This document shows positions 15,657 to 25,175 of a stretch of DNA of 64,000 bases, in pieces (positions within the stretch are counted from its first letter, which is position 1; every line of letters starts with the position of its first letter). Source of the DNA: Flavobacterium sp. HSC-61S13 (GTDB taxonomy: Bacteria; Bacteroidota; Bacteroidia; Flavobacteriales; Flavobacteriaceae). The stretch is from NCBI RefSeq assembly GCF_024171535.1, contig NZ_JALJZV010000011.1:44943-108942 (forward strand), read 5' to 3'. The notes below the pieces were generated by a model, which was not told the DNA's origin, did no database searches, and saw nothing but the letters and a program-made list of their open reading frames with translations. Made by a program: the position numbers and the translations under genes.

Positions 15657-18005
15657 ATGAAAAAGCATTTGTGTTATATTTTATTTATTTTGATGGCAAT
15701 GGCTGCGGTCCCTGTTTATGGACAAGCTGTATGTATTACACCGTCTTACACTATAAATGAACCGATTAATAATAGTCATTTAATGAGAGATCCTTTCAAT
15801 AATAATAAGTATTGTTTGAGAGTGTATTTTCATGTTATTCGACGCAGTGATGGTAGTGGAGGACAGACAATTTCCGCGGTAAATGAGGGTTTTCGAATTT
15901 TAAATCAAGATTTTGAAGCCCATAATATTTCTTTTTTATGGGATAATTCGATCAATTTCATAGATAGTGACACTCATTATCTAAGCCCTACATCAGCAAT
16001 TTTTAATATTGATAATCACAGTGATGGAATTGATATTTATTTGTTCGATAATGAGTCAACGGGGCTGGGTTTGGCTAATGGCGTTGGAAGTTCTTCTGAA
16101 ATGTTTGTTTCAGGTAAATTTTGGAAGCCTCCTTATGATTCGTTAGTGACTTCACATATCATTTCTCACGAAATGGGGCATGTGTTATTTTTATGGCATA
16201 CTCATCATGGTACTAGAGAGGGGGGAAGTGATAATCCTTGCCCTGAACTTGTCGATGGTAGTAATTCTTCTATATGTGGAGATTATGTAAGTGATACACC
16301 AGCTGATCCTCATCTTATGTTTGACGTTGACCCTATTACATGTAAATGGAATGGATTTGCAACTGACTCAAACAATCAGGTGTATAAACCTGATGAGAAA
16401 AATATTATGTCGTATTCTGATGTGGTTTGCATGGAGTATTTTAGTAGGTTACAAGGTGTCAGAATGAGGAATTCTATTCAGAATTTGCCGTACCTCCAGC
16501 AAACTATAGTAAGGAATTGTGAGCTCTTACTTGATCTTCACATCCGAAACTCTGTCGTGGATAATGGAGCGGAACCCGATCCATTTACTAGTAATGACCA
16601 TTTATACCAAAGCCCGGATATCTGGGTACGCGTAGATGACGATGGACAATTAGAACACCAAAACCCGGAATACCACCATTGGAATAAAAATTATGTTTAC
16701 GTTCGGGTTAAGAATATCGGAGGTCAAAGCTCTACGGTTAAAGATTCCCTGCGATTGCATTGGGCAAAGGCCTCTACAGCTTTGACATTTCCGCGTTTTT
16801 GGGATGGTAGTTTTAAAATTGATAACATCCCGATGGGCGGAATTATTGGAACACTGCCAATACCAGCTTTAGAACCGGGAGCCACAGCCATATTGAAGTT
16901 TCCGTGGAGGGTGCCGAATCCTAATAACTACAAATCGATTACTCCAGAAGGTACTGATCTTTGGCATTTTTGTCTGTTGGGAAGAGTACTTTCCGATGAT
17001 GATCCGATGACCTTTATTGAAAGAGCTGATTTAGTTTCTAATGTGCGAAACAACAACAATATTGCATGGAAAAATCTTAGCGTGATAGAAGTAGAAGGTA
17101 ACAATCCATTTGGAGCCTATGTTTTGATGATGAACCCCCATAAGCGAATTGAAAGCTACCGTATAGCATTTACAGAGTTAACCAAAGGTGAAAAAGAATT
17201 GTTTAAAGAAGCGGAAATCCGAATCACGCTCGGTAGTAGTTTATATGAAGCTTGGGTCCGTGGAGGGCAAAAAGGACGCGGAGTCGAGATTGATAAAGAA
17301 GGTAGTTCCTTGCGAATTTTATCTCCAAACGCATATTTGGAAAACCTGATTTTAGAGCCGCAGCAATACGGTACCGTTCATGTTAGTTTTAATTTTTTAA
17401 CTAGAGAAATAACTGATAAAGAGGAATACCTGTTTAAAGTCGCTCAAATAGATATGGAAGATGAAAGTCTTTTAGGGGGAGAAGCGTATGTGATTCGCAA
17501 AAAACAACGCAATCCGTTTTATGCCGATGCAGGCTTAGACCGCGAAGTAAATCGGGGAGAAACGGTTCGTCTGCAGGCAAGAGATATCGGTGAACCAGCT
17601 ACCTATAATTGGTATACTACCGCTGGTGATAGGGTGCATAGTGGGCAGAATTATAGTTTTAATTTGGAACAAAATCAAAAGTTGCAATTAGAAGTGATTG
17701 CCAATGATGGATTTAAAGATTATGATGAGGTGGAAATTAAGCTAAAAGCGGATTATTTAGAACGTATAGTGCCTAATCCTGCCGCAGAATCTGTAAATAT
17801 TTATTACCATATCAGTAAATCAACTCAGTCCTATATTAGTATAATACCAATTTATGGCGCAGTGGGCAATGCAGTACATTATCCCGTAAAAGGAGATGAT
17901 AATTTCATTCATATAGACCTGAGTTCTTTTGCGAGTGGTCTGTATAAAATTATTCTATATGTAGATCATAACGCAGTGGATTCTAAGAGCTTACTAGTTG
18001 ATTAA
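15657..18005 (+). CDS. Secreted M43-family zinc metalloprotease with T9SS tail
   Basis: The 782-residue protein has a signal peptide (1-23, VYGQA). The metzincin zinc site HEMGHVLFLWH (171-181) matches HExxHxxxxxH, and a Met-turn MSYS lies at 251-254. CGDYVSDTPADP (207-218) is typical of M43 cytophagalysins/ulilysins. A middle region without clear match follows, then a PKD-like or Ig-like segment (about 620-700, DAGLDREVNRGETV), then a Por-type C-terminal sorting domain (about 703-782, VPNPAAESVNIYY…FASGLYKIILY) that directs type IX secretion. The canonical Gly of HExxHxxGxxH is replaced by Phe. The protein is surface-bound or extracellular and likely degrades proteins. It is the last gene of the PrcB-like operon. 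Confidence 0.85.
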   Translation: MKKHLCYILFILMAMAAVPVYGQAVCITPSYTINEPINNSHLMRDPFNNNKYCLRVYFHVIRRSDGSGGQTISAVNEGFRILNQDFEAHNISFLWDNSINFIDSDTHYLSPTSAIFNIDNHSDGIDIYLFDNESTGLGLANGVGSSSEMFVSGKFWKPPYDSLVTSHIISHEMGHVLFLWHTHHGTREGGSDNPCPELVDGSNSSICGDYVSDTPADPHLMFDVDPITCKWNGFATDSNNQVYKPDEKNIMSYSDVVCMEYFSRLQGVRMRNSIQNLPYLQQTIVRNCELLLDLHIRNSVVDNGAEPDPFTSNDHLYQSPDIWVRVDDDGQLEHQNPEYHHWNKNYVYVRVKNIGGQSSTVKDSLRLHWAKASTALTFPRFWDGSFKIDNIPMGGIIGTLPIPALEPGATAILKFPWRVPNPNNYKSITPEGTDLWHFCLLGRVLSDDDPMTFIERADLVSNVRNNNNIAWKNLSVIEVEGNNPFGAYVLMMNPHKRIESYRIAFTELTKGEKELFKEAEIRITLGSSLYEAWVRGGQKGRGVEIDKEGSSLRILSPNAYLENLILEPQQYGTVHVSFNFLTREITDKEEYLFKVAQIDMEDESLLGGEAYVIRKKQRNPFYADAGLDREVNRGETVRLQARDIGEPATYNWYTTAGDRVHSGQNYSFNLEQNQKLQLEVIANDGFKDYDEVEIKLKADYLERIVPNPAAESVNIYYHISKSTQSYISIIPIYGAVGNAVHYPVKGDDNFIHIDLSSFASGLYKIILYVDHNAVDSKSLLVD

Positions 18006-18110
18006 AGGTGTCTTTAGGATTTGAGGTTAGCACAAAATAGTCGTTGCTGTGAAAAAGTAATCATCTTTTTGCCATCTTAAATAATAATTTTATCAAAAAT
18101 ACAGCATATA

Positions 18111-18141
18111 AAAAGGCTGCTTCGTAAAGAAGCAGCCTTTT
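18111..18141. terminator. Bidirectional terminator between protease gene and rimO
   Basis: A perfect 13-bp stem (18111-18123 with 18129-18141) with a 5-base loop, A-rich on one side and T-rich on the other. Confidence 0.92.
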
Positions 18142-18150
18142 GTTTATTGG

Positions 18151-18190
18151 CTAGTCACAGATTACTAGTTACTGATTACTAGTCGCTAGT
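18151..18190. repeat. 14-bp-period repeat overlapping the rimO stop
   Basis: TAGTCACAGATTAC (18152-18165) and TAGTTACTGATTAC (18166-18179) stand in tandem, followed by a partial unit (TAGTCGCTAG). The second unit contains the rimO stop codon (18169-18171), so the last five residues of RimO (ATSNQ) are repeat-encoded. The same 14-mer recurs at 2104-2117 and 63724-63846. Confidence 0.75.
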
Positions 18191-19497
18191 ACAGGTGTTC
18201 CGTATAAGTCAAACTCTGTAGCTTCATCTATGTGTATATTCACAAACTCTCCCACTTTGACATAGTGTAGTGTAGCGTCGATCAATACTTCATTGTCCAC
18301 ATCTGGACTATCAAATTCAGAACGACCCACAAAATGGTTTCCTTCTTTACGATCAATGATACATCTAAACGTTTTGCCGATTTTTTCTTGATTTAATTCC
18401 CAAGAAATCTGCGATTGAATTTCCATGATTTCGTTGGCACGATCTTGTTTAACATCTGCCGGAACATCATCTTCTAAGTTATAAGCATGGGTGTTTTCTT
18501 CGTGAGAATAAGCAAAACATCCCAAACGCTCAAAACGCATTTCTTGAACCCAATCTTTAAGGATTTGGAAATCTTCTTCGGTTTCACCCGGATATCCCAC
18601 AATCAAAGTAGTTCGAATCGTCATTCCAGGAACGGCAACTCTAAAGTCCTTTAATAATTGAGTGGTTTTTGCTTGTGTAGTACCACGGCGCATCGATTTC
18701 AAAATATTGTCTGAAATGTGCTGCAATGGAATATCTAGATAATTACAAATCTTAGGTTCTCTCTTCATCAAATCCAATACATCCATTGGAAATCCAGTAG
18801 GGAAGGCATAGTGTAGACGAATCCATTCAATACCTTCTACCTGAATCAAGTTCTCCAGTAATTCAGCTAGATTTCGCTTTTTGTATAAATCCAAACCGTA
18901 GTAAGTCAAATCCTGTGCGATTAAAATCAATTCTTTCACACCATCTTTGGCCAAACCTTCGGCTTCTTTGACTAATTTTTCAATCGATTGTGAAACGTGT
19001 TTACCACGCATAATTGGAATAGCACAAAAACTACATGGACGATCACAACCTTCAGCTATCTTTAAATAGGCGTAATTCTTAGGTGTCGTAGTCATACGCT
19101 CACCTAATAATTCATGTCTATAATCCGCTCCAAGAGCTTTTAGCAACAACGGCAAATCCGTAGTTCCAAAGTATTGATCTACGTTTGGAATCTCCGCTTC
19201 CAAGTCCGGTTTGTATCGTTCAGAAAGACAGCCCGTAACAAAAATTTTGTCCACAAGACCTTTTTCTTTTTTCTCAACATACTCTAAAATGGTGTTTACC
19301 GATTCCGCTTTGGCGTTATTGATAAAACCACAGGTGTTGATAACGATTATGTTTCCCTCGTCTTGAGTTGCTTCGTGAGTCACTTCTTTACCACTCGCTC
19401 TCAACTGTCCCATCAACACTTCACTGTCGTAAACGTTTTTAGAACACCCTAAGGTGATGACATTAATCTTGTTTTTCTTTAAAGTTTTGGTTCTCAT
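18169..19497 (-). CDS. rimO: Ribosomal protein S12 methylthiotransferase RimO
   Basis: The 442-residue radical-SAM enzyme adds a methylthio group to the conserved Asp of ribosomal protein S12. It has an N-terminal UPF0004 domain with three cluster Cys (LGCSKNVYDSE, then NTCGF and TGCLSERY). The radical-SAM motif is CxxxCxxC (CDRPCSFC, about residues 145-152), followed by a C-terminal TRAM RNA-binding domain (about 375-435). ATG 19497 is chosen because residues upstream (MHTNFKS) are not family-like. A TATTTTTG box on the minus strand (19516-19523) is a candidate promoter. The C-terminus ends in a repeat. Confidence 0.96.
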   Translation of the reverse strand: MRTKTLKKNKINVITLGCSKNVYDSEVLMGQLRASGKEVTHEATQDEGNIIVINTCGFINNAKAESVNTILEYVEKKEKGLVDKIFVTGCLSERYKPDLEAEIPNVDQYFGTTDLPLLLKALGADYRHELLGERMTTTPKNYAYLKIAEGCDRPCSFCAIPIMRGKHVSQSIEKLVKEAEGLAKDGVKELILIAQDLTYYGLDLYKKRNLAELLENLIQVEGIEWIRLHYAFPTGFPMDVLDLMKREPKICNYLDIPLQHISDNILKSMRRGTTQAKTTQLLKDFRVAVPGMTIRTTLIVGYPGETEEDFQILKDWVQEMRFERLGCFAYSHEENTHAYNLEDDVPADVKQDRANEIMEIQSQISWELNQEKIGKTFRCIIDRKEGNHFVGRSEFDSPDVDNEVLIDATLHYVKVGEFVNIHIDEATEFDLYGTPVLATSNQ

Positions 19498-19808
19498 GGA
19501 TTTAAAATTGGTGTGCAAAAATACGCTTTTTTTAATGATAAACGATCAGCTTTAAGTAAATTATAAATTTCGCTTTAAAAGCCGCCCGAGTATCTCGTCG
19601 TAGAATTGGTGTTTTGTGGATTAGTGCTTAAGATTTTAGCAGTTCGTAAACTGGAATTTGAAGTTGATTTCTAAGGTATTAGAAAAAGTAATATGATTTA
19701 AAATGCAGTGTTTTTTGACATCTTGTAGGTAAAAACATATTCAGTAAAAAAAAAACCAGCCTTGATCTAATGGGTCAAGGCTGGTTTTTTAACGGATTTA
19801 GAATGGGT
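19498..19808. other. Intergenic region with a terminator
   Basis: It contains the candidate rimO promoter (minus strand, 19516-19523) and a bidirectional terminator at its right end. No ORF, RNA gene or repeat was recognised in the remaining about 220 bases. Confidence 0.5.
19751..19789 (-). terminator. Terminator for the 307-residue gene
   Basis: A perfect 15-bp stem (19751-19765 with 19775-19789) with a 9-base loop and T-runs on both strands. It lies downstream of the minus-strand gene that starts at 20732. Confidence 0.92.
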
Positions 19809-20732
19809 TTAAATTCTAAATATTCCACCAAATGCAATGACGCGTTCTAAGAAGAAAAAGTCTTGTGAAGCTTTATCGCTTCTACTATCTGTGGTACGTA
19901 TATTATTCATGTTGATATAGCCACCTTTTAACTCAGCTTGCACAAAGAAATACTTTAGGAAAGTGATGTTTAAACCTGCTTTAGCAGACAGTCCAAATCC
20001 CGCAACGTTAAATTCGTCGTAGCGCTCTTTGTTTAATAATTTTGTATTGGTCTTTGGAAAGATGATTCCACCTCCAACACCTTCAGTAATGTTGATTTGA
20101 ATTTTATCGGTATTGTTGATGCGAAACAATTTTGAAATGTCATCAACACGGCTGATTTCTGTATTGATATAATTTAAGCCATCGGTATGTTCGAAAGTAA
20201 GGAAATCTTCGGTTAGTTGGATTTCGTTATTAGCGATGTTGTTCGGTCTTTCGTTATAACTTCCTTCATTGGGATAATGTCCTTTGAAATCGACTACTTG
20301 ATTTTGTCTCATCACGTATTTCATATGATCTAATCCAATCGATATATTATACTTATCGGTGATGAAATAACCTATTCTCAAATTGGTTTGCGGAATGGTC
20401 ATTCTCGCTGGGTTGATATAATCGATATGCCAACCTTTGGGTTTGTCATCTGCAGCTACGTTTTCTAGTGTAAAGTCATAATCATTTCCTCTGAAATGTA
20501 TGTCTGATTTGGTAAAACTACCGCGGTTTCCTCCCCAGAAAATATAAAATTTTCCTTTGTTATGTGCCGTATAACGCGCTGGTGAAACTTCGAAGTTCTG
20601 AAGTTTGTCGTAGTCGTTGACAGTCATAACTTGTAAAGAGTCGCTAACGGGTGGTGTAGTAGTTACTTGTGCAGAGCTGCTTAATGTCCATAACGATAGG
20701 GTAATAGCAACTATTTTGAAAAAATTATTCAT
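19809..20732 (-). CDS. Outer-membrane beta-barrel protein, unknown function
   Basis: The 307-residue protein has a signal peptide (1-22, SSSAQ) and then alternating hydrophobic/polar strands rich in Tyr and Phe (GKFYIFWGGNRGSF, TNLRIGYFITDKYNISIGLDHMKYV, ITFLKYFFVQAELKGGYI), ending near FGGIFRI. This is the pattern of an eight- to twelve-stranded outer-membrane barrel. I recognise it only as a conserved flavobacterial hypothetical. It lies between terminators on both sides and is a single-gene unit. No binding or catalytic motif is seen. Confidence 0.75.
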   Translation of the reverse strand: MNNFFKIVAITLSLWTLSSSAQVTTTPPVSDSLQVMTVNDYDKLQNFEVSPARYTAHNKGKFYIFWGGNRGSFTKSDIHFRGNDYDFTLENVAADDKPKGWHIDYINPARMTIPQTNLRIGYFITDKYNISIGLDHMKYVMRQNQVVDFKGHYPNEGSYNERPNNIANNEIQLTEDFLTFEHTDGLNYINTEISRVDDISKLFRINNTDKIQINITEGVGGGIIFPKTNTKLLNKERYDEFNVAGFGLSAKAGLNITFLKYFFVQAELKGGYINMNNIRTTDSRSDKASQDFFFLERVIAFGGIFRI

Positions 20733-20786
20733 AGTAATTGTATTTATTTAATAGTAAATGTTTTTCAAGTGCAAAGGTACAATAAA

Positions 20787-20820
20787 AAAATCCCTTTACT
20801 TAATAAGTTAAAGGGATTTT
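20787..20820 (-). terminator. Terminator for the FadL-like operon
   Basis: AAATCCCTTT and its complement (20788-20820) form a 10- to 14-bp stem with one or two mismatches around AATAAG, with T-run on the minus strand. It lies just downstream of the minus-strand gene ending at 20844. Confidence 0.8.
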
Positions 20821-20843
20821 AAAATAGATTTTATGCTAAAGGT

Positions 20844-22385
20844 CTAAAAATTAAGACTGTAAGTTAGGCTGATGTTGTTGTCCGTAGTTTTTACTCTGGC
20901 TGCATCGCTCATTCCGCTACTTAAAAAGGTTACATCGTAGGGTCTTGCGCTGTGTACATAGGCTAAGTCCAGACGAGAACCTCCAAAATCATAACCGATT
21001 CCTCCGGAAAAACTGTTTAAATCACCGATGATTTTGCTGTCTTTGTAAGGACTTTCTTCAAAGCGGTATCCACCGCGTATACTCACTTGTTTAATGCGGT
21101 ATTCAGCACCTACACGAAATTCATTGGTAGAAGACAATAGGTTCTTCAATTCTGAATTTTGATAAGCGAAAGCATCTTCTGGTTTGAACTTCGTTTTGCT
21201 GTAATCTTTGCGGGTATAATCAAAACTGATTAAACCGGACTGACCAAAGATATATGCGATACTTCCGGTATATATAGAGGGAGTTTGAATTTTATGTGAC
21301 TTGTAAATATTGATGGTGTTCGGATTGACGTTTTCAATAATAAACGGATCGCGTTCACCAGCTCCTACAAAATGGTTTGTTCTTAGAACTTGAGTCAATT
21401 CGTCGTTGAGTTTGTACCAAGTTGGTGACTCATAAGAAAGTCCTAAACGCAAATTCTCAGTTACTTTGGCTAAGGCTCCGATGTTAAACGAGAATCCGTT
21501 TCCATAAGTGTATAGCTCATTTTGAAAAGCAATTTCACGAATGGCTTCGTTATTGTAGTTTAAGCGCTCTTCATAAAGTGAATTGAGTTGGGTGTAGTCT
21601 GTAAAGTGTAAATTAAGGTTGGTTCCTACATAAAAACGTTCGCCGATTTGAGTGGAGAAGTTTGCGCTTAATTTACCATTAAAACCAGAGCTTGAAATAA
21701 AGTTGTTCTGAAGAAATTGACCTGCCGGTACATTGGAAACATAATCGTTATTAGTTGTCGGCTCAAGTAAAAAAGCGTTATACCCTAAAAATGCTTGTTG
21801 ATAATCAAAGCCATTAGGTAGTCCTCCTAGATATTGATATAAATCTCTTACGCTTTCGTTTGGTTTTAGTTGTACGTAATCCAAAGGCACGGGTTGTCCG
21901 TTATTTCCGTGATTGGCAAAGTCCAAAAAGTAGTTAGTCATGCTGTTATTGCTAACGCCCCTGGAGTAAATGTCGTTGTTAAAATTGGTGGTGTTTTCGT
22001 AATTCACTCCAATGACAAATTTTTTCCAAGCACTCTCTGTATTGGAATTGTTAAATACAAAGGCCGCGCCCATTTGTCCGAAGTCTAGTCCACTATAATT
22101 ATCTGACGAATTGGTTCCTAAATAGGAAGACTTGTTTTTCTTATTGGTCAAATAAAGCGAAAAGGCCGCGGTATTGTAATTAAATAACGCACTACCGGCT
22201 GGGTTTACTTGTAATGATGACAAGTCTCCACCTAGAGCGCCAAAGGCACCGCTCATCGCTTTAAAGCGAGCGGTACCGTTGAGGTCTCTTTGAGTATATC
22301 GAAGCGCGTCTGTAGAAGTACTTTGCTGGGCGTGAAGCACAGAAGCAAAACATAAGGCTGAAACGAGGCTGAGGTATTTTTTCAT
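20844..22385 (-). CDS. OmpP1/FadL/TodX-family outer-membrane transport protein
   Basis: The 513-residue protein has a signal peptide (1-19, LHAQ). The N-terminal DALRYTQRDLNGTARFKAMSGAFGALGGDLSSLQVNPAG is the typical FadL-like hatch segment of Bacteroidetes homologues (the NPAG turn). A barrel region follows and the protein ends in a Phe (NNISLTYSLNF). FadL-type channels let hydrophobic molecules diffuse laterally through the outer membrane; in this phylum the proteins are often annotated as hemin receptors without direct proof. It follows a lipoprotein gene with a 37-base gap and is probably co-transcribed with it. Confidence 0.88.
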   Translation of the reverse strand: MKKYLSLVSALCFASVLHAQQSTSTDALRYTQRDLNGTARFKAMSGAFGALGGDLSSLQVNPAGSALFNYNTAAFSLYLTNKKNKSSYLGTNSSDNYSGLDFGQMGAAFVFNNSNTESAWKKFVIGVNYENTTNFNNDIYSRGVSNNSMTNYFLDFANHGNNGQPVPLDYVQLKPNESVRDLYQYLGGLPNGFDYQQAFLGYNAFLLEPTTNNDYVSNVPAGQFLQNNFISSSGFNGKLSANFSTQIGERFYVGTNLNLHFTDYTQLNSLYEERLNYNNEAIREIAFQNELYTYGNGFSFNIGALAKVTENLRLGLSYESPTWYKLNDELTQVLRTNHFVGAGERDPFIIENVNPNTINIYKSHKIQTPSIYTGSIAYIFGQSGLISFDYTRKDYSKTKFKPEDAFAYQNSELKNLLSSTNEFRVGAEYRIKQVSIRGGYRFEESPYKDSKIIGDLNSFSGGIGYDFGGSRLDLAYVHSARPYDVTFLSSGMSDAARVKTTDNNISLTYSLNF

Positions 22386-22422
22386 AAGTTGGGTTTACAC
22401 TTAAGTTATCAATATAATTTTT

Positions 22423-23412
22423 TTATCGTCTTCCACTAGAATTTGTTCTTCCGCTACTTCCTGATGAACTGCTTCTAGAAGGAGCAGAATAATTAGATCC
22501 TGATCGAGATGAAGAGTTCGTTGAATTGTAAGAGCTTCTTGAAGAATTTGTGCTGTTATAGCTGCGGCTAGAGTTGTTGTTGCTACTTCTTTGAGTATTG
22601 ACTCTGTTGCTGCTATCATAAGTTCTTGAGGAGTTATTTCTCAATGAACTGTTGTTGAAATTACTTCTTGAACTCGATGATTGAACAGCTCTACCAGAAG
22701 TGTTATAATCCCTTCTACCGCTATTGTTTATTCCGGCTCTGTTGCTGGTGCTTTGTTGTAACGAACGGCCTCGTTGATAGGTGTCTCTTCCGTTGCTGTT
22801 AACATTACGGCTAGAACGATATCCATTGGTATACGAAGCATTTCTATATCGGTAATTGTTATAGTAAGGTCTGTAGTATGATCCGTAATAAGGATATCCC
22901 CATCCCGGTCCATACCATGGGTCGTAATATCCACCGCCCCAGCCGAAGCCACCGCCCCAACCGAAACCAAATCCAATACTCCATCTGCTACCTCCCCAGT
23001 AAGAAGGGTAAAAAGAATTATAGAAACCACCGCCATAATACGGATTGTAATAATTGTCGTTGTAAAGATTAACCGTTACTCCTTGTGTTTCGTCGCCCCA
23101 TCCGCCATAGCCAACCGCGTTGGTGGTATAACTTAATGAATCGTTGCTATTTTGAGAGCTGTATTCATTGATGTCTGTGAAATACGTGAAATTGTCATCT
23201 AGGCGTTTAAAATAATCGGAATAATAGTTGCCTTCTGCCGAAGATGTTCGGGCATTTTGATTGGTTTGGGGAGTTTTATTAGAACTGTAAATACCATCGG
23301 TGTCAGCATATGACGCGTTTTGGTATGATCCGCACGAAACCAATAGGCTACTTATTAATCCAATAATCCCATAAAAGGATAGTTTTCGTGGTATTAAATT
23401 GGTAGTTTTCAT
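22423..23412 (-). CDS. Low-complexity lipoprotein (Gly/Tyr/Trp-rich then Ser/Asn/Arg-rich)
   Basis: The 329-residue protein starts at ATG 23412 (an upstream ATG gives nine extra residues before the signal). A lipobox SLLVSCGS lies at about residues 22-29. A short globular part (about 30-125) is followed by a Gly/Tyr/Trp/Pro-rich tract (about 125-200, GFGWGGGFGWGGGYY) and a Ser/Asn/Arg-rich tail (about 200-329). Proteins of this kind are frequent in flavobacteria, and homologues are often called prolipoprotein. The aromatic-glycine tract suggests a surface-exposed adhesive or disordered segment (inference). It is first in a two-gene unit with the FadL-like porin. TAATTTTG (minus, 23442-23449) is a candidate promoter box. 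Confidence 0.8.
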   Translation of the reverse strand: MKTTNLIPRKLSFYGIIGLISSLLVSCGSYQNASYADTDGIYSSNKTPQTNQNARTSSAEGNYYSDYFKRLDDNFTYFTDINEYSSQNSNDSLSYTTNAVGYGGWGDETQGVTVNLYNDNYYNPYYGGGFYNSFYPSYWGGSRWSIGFGFGWGGGFGWGGGYYDPWYGPGWGYPYYGSYYRPYYNNYRYRNASYTNGYRSSRNVNSNGRDTYQRGRSLQQSTSNRAGINNSGRRDYNTSGRAVQSSSSRSNFNNSSLRNNSSRTYDSSNRVNTQRSSNNNSSRSYNSTNSSRSSYNSTNSSSRSGSNYSAPSRSSSSGSSGRTNSSGRR

Positions 23413-23513
23413 ATCGTGTAGTTTTTTATTGTTGGGCAATCCAAAATTAGTTAGTTTTGTCTGATTAATCTAGTTAATTAAAGTTAAACAATTTTTGTGC
23501 CAATATATTAAAA

Positions 23514-24989
23514 ATGAGCAAGAACATCACAAAGAGAGCAGAAGATTATTCCAAATGGTATAATGAACTGGTAGTCAAAGCAGACTTGGCAGAGAATTCA
23601 GGCGTTAGAGGCTGTATGGTGATCAAACCATATGGTTATGCGATTTGGGAGAAAATGCAAGCGGAGTTAGATAAGAAGTTTAAAGAAACGGGGCACCAAA
23701 ATGCGTATTTCCCGCTGTTTATTCCGAAATCATATTTTAGTAAGGAGGCCAGTCACGTTGACGGTTTTGCAAAGGAATGTGCCGTTGTGACACATTATCG
23801 TTTGCGAACTGCTGCGGATGGAAAAACCATAGAGGTGGATCCGGATGCTAAGCTGGAAGAGGAATTAATTGTTCGTCCGACTTCGGAAACCATTATTTGG
23901 GATACCTACAGAAAGTGGATTGAGTCTTATAGAGATTTGCCAATCTTAATCAATCAATGGGCCAATGTGGTTCGTTGGGAAATGAGAACCCGTTTGTTTT
24001 TGAGAACTTCAGAGTTCTTATGGCAAGAGGGGCATACGGCGCATGCTACCCAAAGTGAAGCTGTACAAGAAGCGGAATTGATGTTGAATATCTATTCTGA
24101 TTTTGCAGAGAACTTTATGGCTATGCCAGTTGTTCGTGGATTTAAATCGGCGAATGAAAGATTTGCAGGTGCAATTGAAACCTATTGTATTGAAGCATTG
24201 ATGCAAGATGGAAAAGCTTTACAGGCGGGTACCTCACATTTTTTGGGTCAAAATTTCGCCAAAGCTTTTGATGTGAAGTTCACGAGTCAAGAGGGGAAAC
24301 AGGAATATGTATGGGCAACTTCATGGGGGGTTTCGACTCGATTGATGGGGGCTTTGGTGATGACGCATTCCGATGATAACGGATTGGTGTTGCCTCCGAA
24401 TTTAGCACCGATACAAGTAGTGATCATTCCGATTCACAAAACAGAGGAGCAATTAGAAGAGATTAAAGCGGCTGTAAAAATCATAACGGATCAATTTAAG
24501 AAATTAAATATTTCGTTTAAATACGACGACCGTACTACCTTTAAACCGGGCTGGAAGTTTAATGAATACGAATTGAAGGGGGTTCCGGTGCGAATTGCAG
24601 TTGGACCTAAGGATTTGGAAAATGGAACTTTTGAAGTAGCACGTAGAGATACCTTAACCAAAGAAGTGGTTGCAAAAGATGGGATAGTGACCTATGTTCA
24701 GGATTTGTTGGAAGAAATTCAAAACAGTCTTTTTCAGAAGGCATTGGAATATCGTGATGCGCATATTACCGAAGTAAATTCTTTCGAGGAGTTTAAAGAG
24801 GTTTTAGAGGGCAAAGCGGGCTTTGTTTCAGCGCATTGGGATGGTACTGTGGAAACCGAAGAAAAGATCAAGGATTTGACTAAGGCGACCATTCGTTGTA
24901 TTCCGTTGGATCAGGTTTTGGAAGATGGGGTATGTGTGTTGACAGGCCAACCGTCAAAGGGGAGAGTGCTGTTTGCAAAGTCGTACTAA
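23514..24989 (+). CDS. proS: Proline--tRNA ligase
   Basis: The 491-residue class II synthetase is of the short 'archaeal/eukaryotic-like' type without the editing insertion found in E. coli ProRS. Visible features are class II motif 2 ([31 protein letters not shown], about 150-180), motif 3 ([25 protein letters not shown], about 270-295), the anticodon-binding domain (about 300-400) and a C-terminal zinc-binding-like extension. It charges tRNA-Pro. It is divergent from the lipoprotein unit and upstream of three tRNA-Glu genes that have their own promoter. Confidence 0.97.
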   Translation: MSKNITKRAEDYSKWYNELVVKADLAENSGVRGCMVIKPYGYAIWEKMQAELDKKFKETGHQNAYFPLFIPKSYFSKEASHVDGFAKECAVVTHYRLRTAADGKTIEVDPDAKLEEELIVRPTSETIIWDTYRKWIESYRDLPILINQWANVVRWEMRTRLFLRTSEFLWQEGHTAHATQSEAVQEAELMLNIYSDFAENFMAMPVVRGFKSANERFAGAIETYCIEALMQDGKALQAGTSHFLGQNFAKAFDVKFTSQEGKQEYVWATSWGVSTRLMGALVMTHSDDNGLVLPPNLAPIQVVIIPIHKTEEQLEEIKAAVKIITDQFKKLNISFKYDDRTTFKPGWKFNEYELKGVPVRIAVGPKDLENGTFEVARRDTLTKEVVAKDGIVTYVQDLLEEIQNSLFQKALEYRDAHITEVNSFEEFKEVLEGKAGFVSAHWDGTVETEEKIKDLTKATIRCIPLDQVLEDGVCVLTGQPSKGRVLFAKSY

Positions 24990-25016
24990 AAAAAAATAAA
25001 ATAAATTGTTTTTCTC

Positions 25017-25046
25017 TTGCAGGATTGAAAAAATGTTGTAGTTTTG
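25017..25046 (+). promoter_or_regulatory. Consensus promoter of the tRNA-Glu cluster
   Basis: TTG (25017-25019), 19 bases, then TAGTTTTG (25039-25046) gives a full match to the Bacteroidetes TTG-N17-20-TAnnTTTG promoter. Transcription would start about 15-18 bases before the first tRNA. Confidence 0.8.
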
Positions 25047-25068
25047 CATCCGCATTAGAGAAACAAAT

Positions 25069-25140
25069 GGTCCGTTCGTCTAGGGGTTAGGACGCCAGGT
25101 TTTCATCCTGGTAACAGGGGTTCGATTCCCCTACGGACTA
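25069..25140 (+). tRNA. tRNA-Glu (TTC), copy 1
   Basis: The 72-base tRNA has acceptor GGTCCGT/ACGGACT (first pair G-U) and discriminator A. The anticodon stem is CCAGG/CCTGG with loop TTTTCAT, so the anticodon is TTC (Glu). The T-arm GGGGTTCGATTCCCC is perfect. CCA is not encoded. Confidence 0.98.
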
Positions 25141-25175
25141 CAAGTTTTATAAAAACTAAGTTCATCATTTAATGC

